This document shows positions 6,056-7,743 of a stretch of 7,743 nucleotides of DNA, piece by piece; position 1 is the first letter of the stretch, and each line of letters begins with the position of its first letter. The translations under genes were made by a program, and so were the position numbers. The DNA comes from an uncultured Eubacteriales bacterium (GTDB taxonomy: Bacteria; Bacillota; Clostridia; Lachnospirales; Lachnospiraceae): NCBI GenBank assembly GCA_900321915.1, contig ONXW01000310.1, forward strand, positions 1 through 7,743. The letters are read 5' to 3'. The notes under the pieces are model-generated. The model saw nothing but the letters and a program-made list of their open reading frames with translations, was not told the origin of the DNA and made no database searches.

Positions 6056-7510
6056 ATGTCAGAGCAGCAGAAAGTTGAAAAGACAGCAGAAGCTATTTAC
6101 ATGGAAGGACTTGTAGCCAGAGCGAGAGCAGCACAGAAGATCGCTGAAGGTTACAGCCAGGAGCGCGTTGATGAACTTTGCGAGGCTGTTTCCTACGCAG
6201 CATGCAACGAAGAGTTCCGCCGCACCGCAGCGCAGATGCTTGTTGATGAGTCCAAGATGGGCGTGTTCCAGGACAAGTTCAACAAGATCCGCAACAAGGC
6301 TATGGGCGTATACCGCGATATGAAGGGCGTTAAGAGCGTCGGCATCGTATCTGAAGACAAGGAAAAGGGTCTTGTAACTTACTGCAAGCCGATGGGCGTT
6401 ATCGGTGCCATCACACCGGTTACCAACGGTGAGGCTACCCCGATCGTGAAGTCTCTGTGGGTTCTGAAGGCAAGGGATGCCCTCATCATTTCCCCGCACA
6501 GAAGCGGAAAGAACACCGCGATGTATGTTGTCAACTACATCCGCAAGGTCCTGAAGCAGATGGGCGCTCCGGAAGACCTGGTTATCTGCGTTGACCCGGA
6601 TAAGGTTGGCCGTCCCTGCGCAGCAGAGATGATGAAGCAGTGTGATTTCGTTGTCGCTACCGGCGGTTCCGGCCTGGTTCGCGCAGCGTATTCCTCCGGC
6701 ACACCGACCATCGGTGTAGGCGCCGGTAATGATACCACCTACATTGATGATACCGCAGACCTGCAGAAGGCAGCAGAGTACATCTGCGCTTCCCAGATCT
6801 TCGATAATTCCTCCAGCTGCTCTTCCGAGAACAACATCGTTGCCAACAAGGCCATCTATGAAGACTTCATCAAGGAGTGCGAGAAGGTCGGCGCTTTCGT
6901 AGCACGCAACGATTCCCCGGAGAAGAAGGCCCTTGTTTCCACCATCTGGCCGGATTGGCCGGAGAGCAAGGCTCTGAGCCGCCACACCGCAGCGAAGAGC
7001 ATCAAGACCATCTGCGAGCTCGCAGGCATCACTGTTCCGGAAGGAACCAAGTTCATCATCATCGAAGAGCTTGACGGATGCGGCGAAGGCTTCGTCACCA
7101 CAACTGAGAAGCTCTGCCCGGTTGTCAGCCTTGTACCGGCAGATGACTTTGAGGATGCCCTTCAGAAGATCGAGAAGATCGCTGACTTCCAGGGAAGCGG
7201 ACACGCTGCAGGTATCCACACCACAGATATGGCAAAGGCCGATGTGATGGGAAGAAGACTGCATGTCGCACGTATCCTTGTGAACCAGCCGCAGGCGCTC
7301 GGCAACTCCGGTGCTTACTTCAACGGCATGCCGATCACCATGTCCCTCGGATGCTCCACATGGGGCGGCAACTCCACCAGCTCTAACGTAACCTGGCGCG
7401 ATGTCTGCAACTTCACCACCGTATCCCAGAGAATCGAAGAAGTCATCCCGACCGAGGAAGGCCTCTACTCTGAGAAGGTTCGCAGCATGGAGTTCACCCC
7501 TGACAAATAA
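6056..7510 (+). CDS. Acylating aldehyde dehydrogenase, sulfoacetaldehyde dehydrogenase (SauS)-like, 484 aa
   Basis: This is a CoA-acylating member of the aldehyde dehydrogenase superfamily, interconverting an acyl-CoA and an aldehyde with NAD(P). Visible features are [22 protein letters not shown] near residues 111-132, TGGSG (202-206), the GVGAGN turn (220-225), and the catalytic cysteine Cys255 in [11 protein letters not shown]. The FDN-x-SCSSEN form is what I recall for sulfoacetaldehyde dehydrogenase SauS (EC 1.2.1.81), distinct from the EutE/AdhE pattern. The start has AAAGGAG 8 nt upstream. It lies 103 nt after mdcA, presumably in one operon, and would act on the thioester MdcA forms: sulfoacetyl-CoA to sulfoacetaldehyde, or malonyl-CoA to malonate semialdehyde. 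Codon use is strongly biased: lysine is AAG except at codon 6 and the last sense codon, unlike mdcA, suggesting high expression. The acylating class is secure; substrate specificity is about even odds. Confidence 0.88.
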   Translation: MSEQQKVEKTAEAIYMEGLVARARAAQKIAEGYSQERVDELCEAVSYAACNEEFRRTAAQMLVDESKMGVFQDKFNKIRNKAMGVYRDMKGVKSVGIVSEDKEKGLVTYCKPMGVIGAITPVTNGEATPIVKSLWVLKARDALIISPHRSGKNTAMYVVNYIRKVLKQMGAPEDLVICVDPDKVGRPCAAEMMKQCDFVVATGGSGLVRAAYSSGTPTIGVGAGNDTTYIDDTADLQKAAEYICASQIFDNSSSCSSENNIVANKAIYEDFIKECEKVGAFVARNDSPEKKALVSTIWPDWPESKALSRHTAAKSIKTICELAGITVPEGTKFIIIEELDGCGEGFVTTTEKLCPVVSLVPADDFEDALQKIEKIADFQGSGHAAGIHTTDMAKADVMGRRLHVARILVNQPQALGNSGAYFNGMPITMSLGCSTWGGNSTSSNVTWRDVCNFTTVSQRIEEVIPTEEGLYSEKVRSMEFTPDK

Positions 7511-7530
7511 AGAACAGGATTTCTGACGGA

Positions 7531-7559
7531 AAAGCTGCGCAGAATTTCTGCGCAGCTTT
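7531..7559 (+). terminator. Strong hairpin after the dehydrogenase gene; candidate terminator or processing site
   Basis: AAAGCTGCGCAG (7531-7542) pairs perfectly with CTGCGCAGCTTT (7548-7559) around a 5-nt loop, 20 nt after the stop codon. The only T-run is the three T within the stem, followed by CCCGGG, so termination may be partial. With AAA on one side and TTT on the other it is symmetric. It separates the highly biased dehydrogenase gene from the next gene, which starts at 7593. Confidence 0.6.
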
Positions 7560-7592
7560 CCCGGGATAATGACAAGTGCAAGGAGAATACAC

Positions 7593-7743
7593 ATGAGAGA
7601 ATCCATTCATAAATATTTCAAGGTCGGAACCATCCGCTGGATGAGCTTCCCGCGCCTGGGCGTCCTGGAATCCATCAAGCGCATCGCTTCCGATGATTAT
7701 TTTGACGCCATTGAGATCACAAAGTGCAAGGATGACGAGGAGA
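7593..7743 (+). CDS. Probable TIM-barrel sugar phosphate isomerase/epimerase-like protein, N-terminal fragment (50 aa)
   Basis: An ATG at 7593 with AAGGAG about 7-8 nt upstream opens a frame that reaches the window edge after 50 codons. The start MRESIHKYFKVGTIRWMSFP, followed by ESIKRIASDDYFDAIEIT, resembles the first beta-alpha unit of xylose isomerase-like TIM-barrel proteins (AP endonuclease family 2 fold): a first strand (KVGTIRWM), a helix, then a second strand (DAIEIT). The gene follows the dehydrogenase gene in the same direction after 82 nt and a hairpin, so it may be the third gene of the operon with reduced read-through. Such proteins act on sugars or hydroxy-acids; with only 50 residues no substrate can be assigned, and the family call itself is tentative. 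Confidence 0.55.
   Translation, partial: MRESIHKYFKVGTIRWMSFPRLGVLESIKRIASDDYFDAIEITKCKDDEE

Noticed and set aside
6059..7606. A 515-codon open frame on the minus strand opposite the dehydrogenase gene
   Set aside because: It mirrors a conserved, strongly codon-biased plus-strand gene that rarely uses codons giving stops in that antisense frame. Its translation shows no recognisable domain.

Overview
The window looks like chromosome of an anaerobic Clostridia-type Firmicute, possibly Lachnospiraceae-like. This rests on strong AAGGAG/GGAGG-type ribosome binding sites in front of most genes, GC-rich coding sequence with an A/T-rich divergent promoter region, and a gene repertoire typical of gut anaerobes: acylating aldehyde dehydrogenase, MdcA-type acyl transferase, orphan ComB and split Chr transporter. 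The taxonomic call is inference, because no rRNA or marker gene is present. There are no tRNAs, CRISPR arrays, insertion sequences or phage genes.

Layout: two gene groups diverge from a 283-nt A/T-rich intergenic region (4026-4308). Leftward on the minus strand lie a LysR-type regulator (4025-3141), a ComB-family 2-phosphosulfolactate phosphatase homologue (3126-2425), a CoxE-like von Willebrand factor A protein (2389-1199), and a pair of short chromate-transporter-family proteins (1094-543, and 543 to the window edge). The first three genes are tightly spaced (14 and 35 nt) and probably form one operon. The Chr pair is separated from them by 104 nt containing a long hairpin. That hairpin ends in a T-run and carries the Chr ribosome binding site in its 3' arm, so it could be a terminator/attenuator or an RBS-hiding switch.

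Rightward on the plus strand lie an MdcA-type malonate/acyl-carrier transferase (4309-5952), an acylating aldehyde dehydrogenase of the sulfoacetaldehyde dehydrogenase (SauS) type (6056-7510), and the start of a probable TIM-barrel sugar isomerase/epimerase-like protein (from 7593). The mdcA homologue is preceded by an orphan terminator-like hairpin, tandem hairpins lie between mdcA and the dehydrogenase gene, and another strong hairpin follows the dehydrogenase gene.

How the genes may work together: MdcA normally belongs to malonate decarboxylase, but the ACP and decarboxylase genes that usually accompany it are not here. An enzyme that interconverts an acyl-CoA and an aldehyde follows instead. 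The most economical reading is a two-step module that activates a small dianionic acid (malonate or its sulfonate analogue sulfoacetate) to its CoA thioester and reduces it to the semialdehyde, or runs in reverse. A SauS-like enzyme, a ComB homologue and an oxyanion-transporter-family pair in one locus make an organosulfonate substrate worth testing. The LysR regulator, transcribed away from mdcA, is the obvious candidate regulator. The pathway assignment is hypothesis; the family assignments of the individual genes are firm, except the truncated last one.
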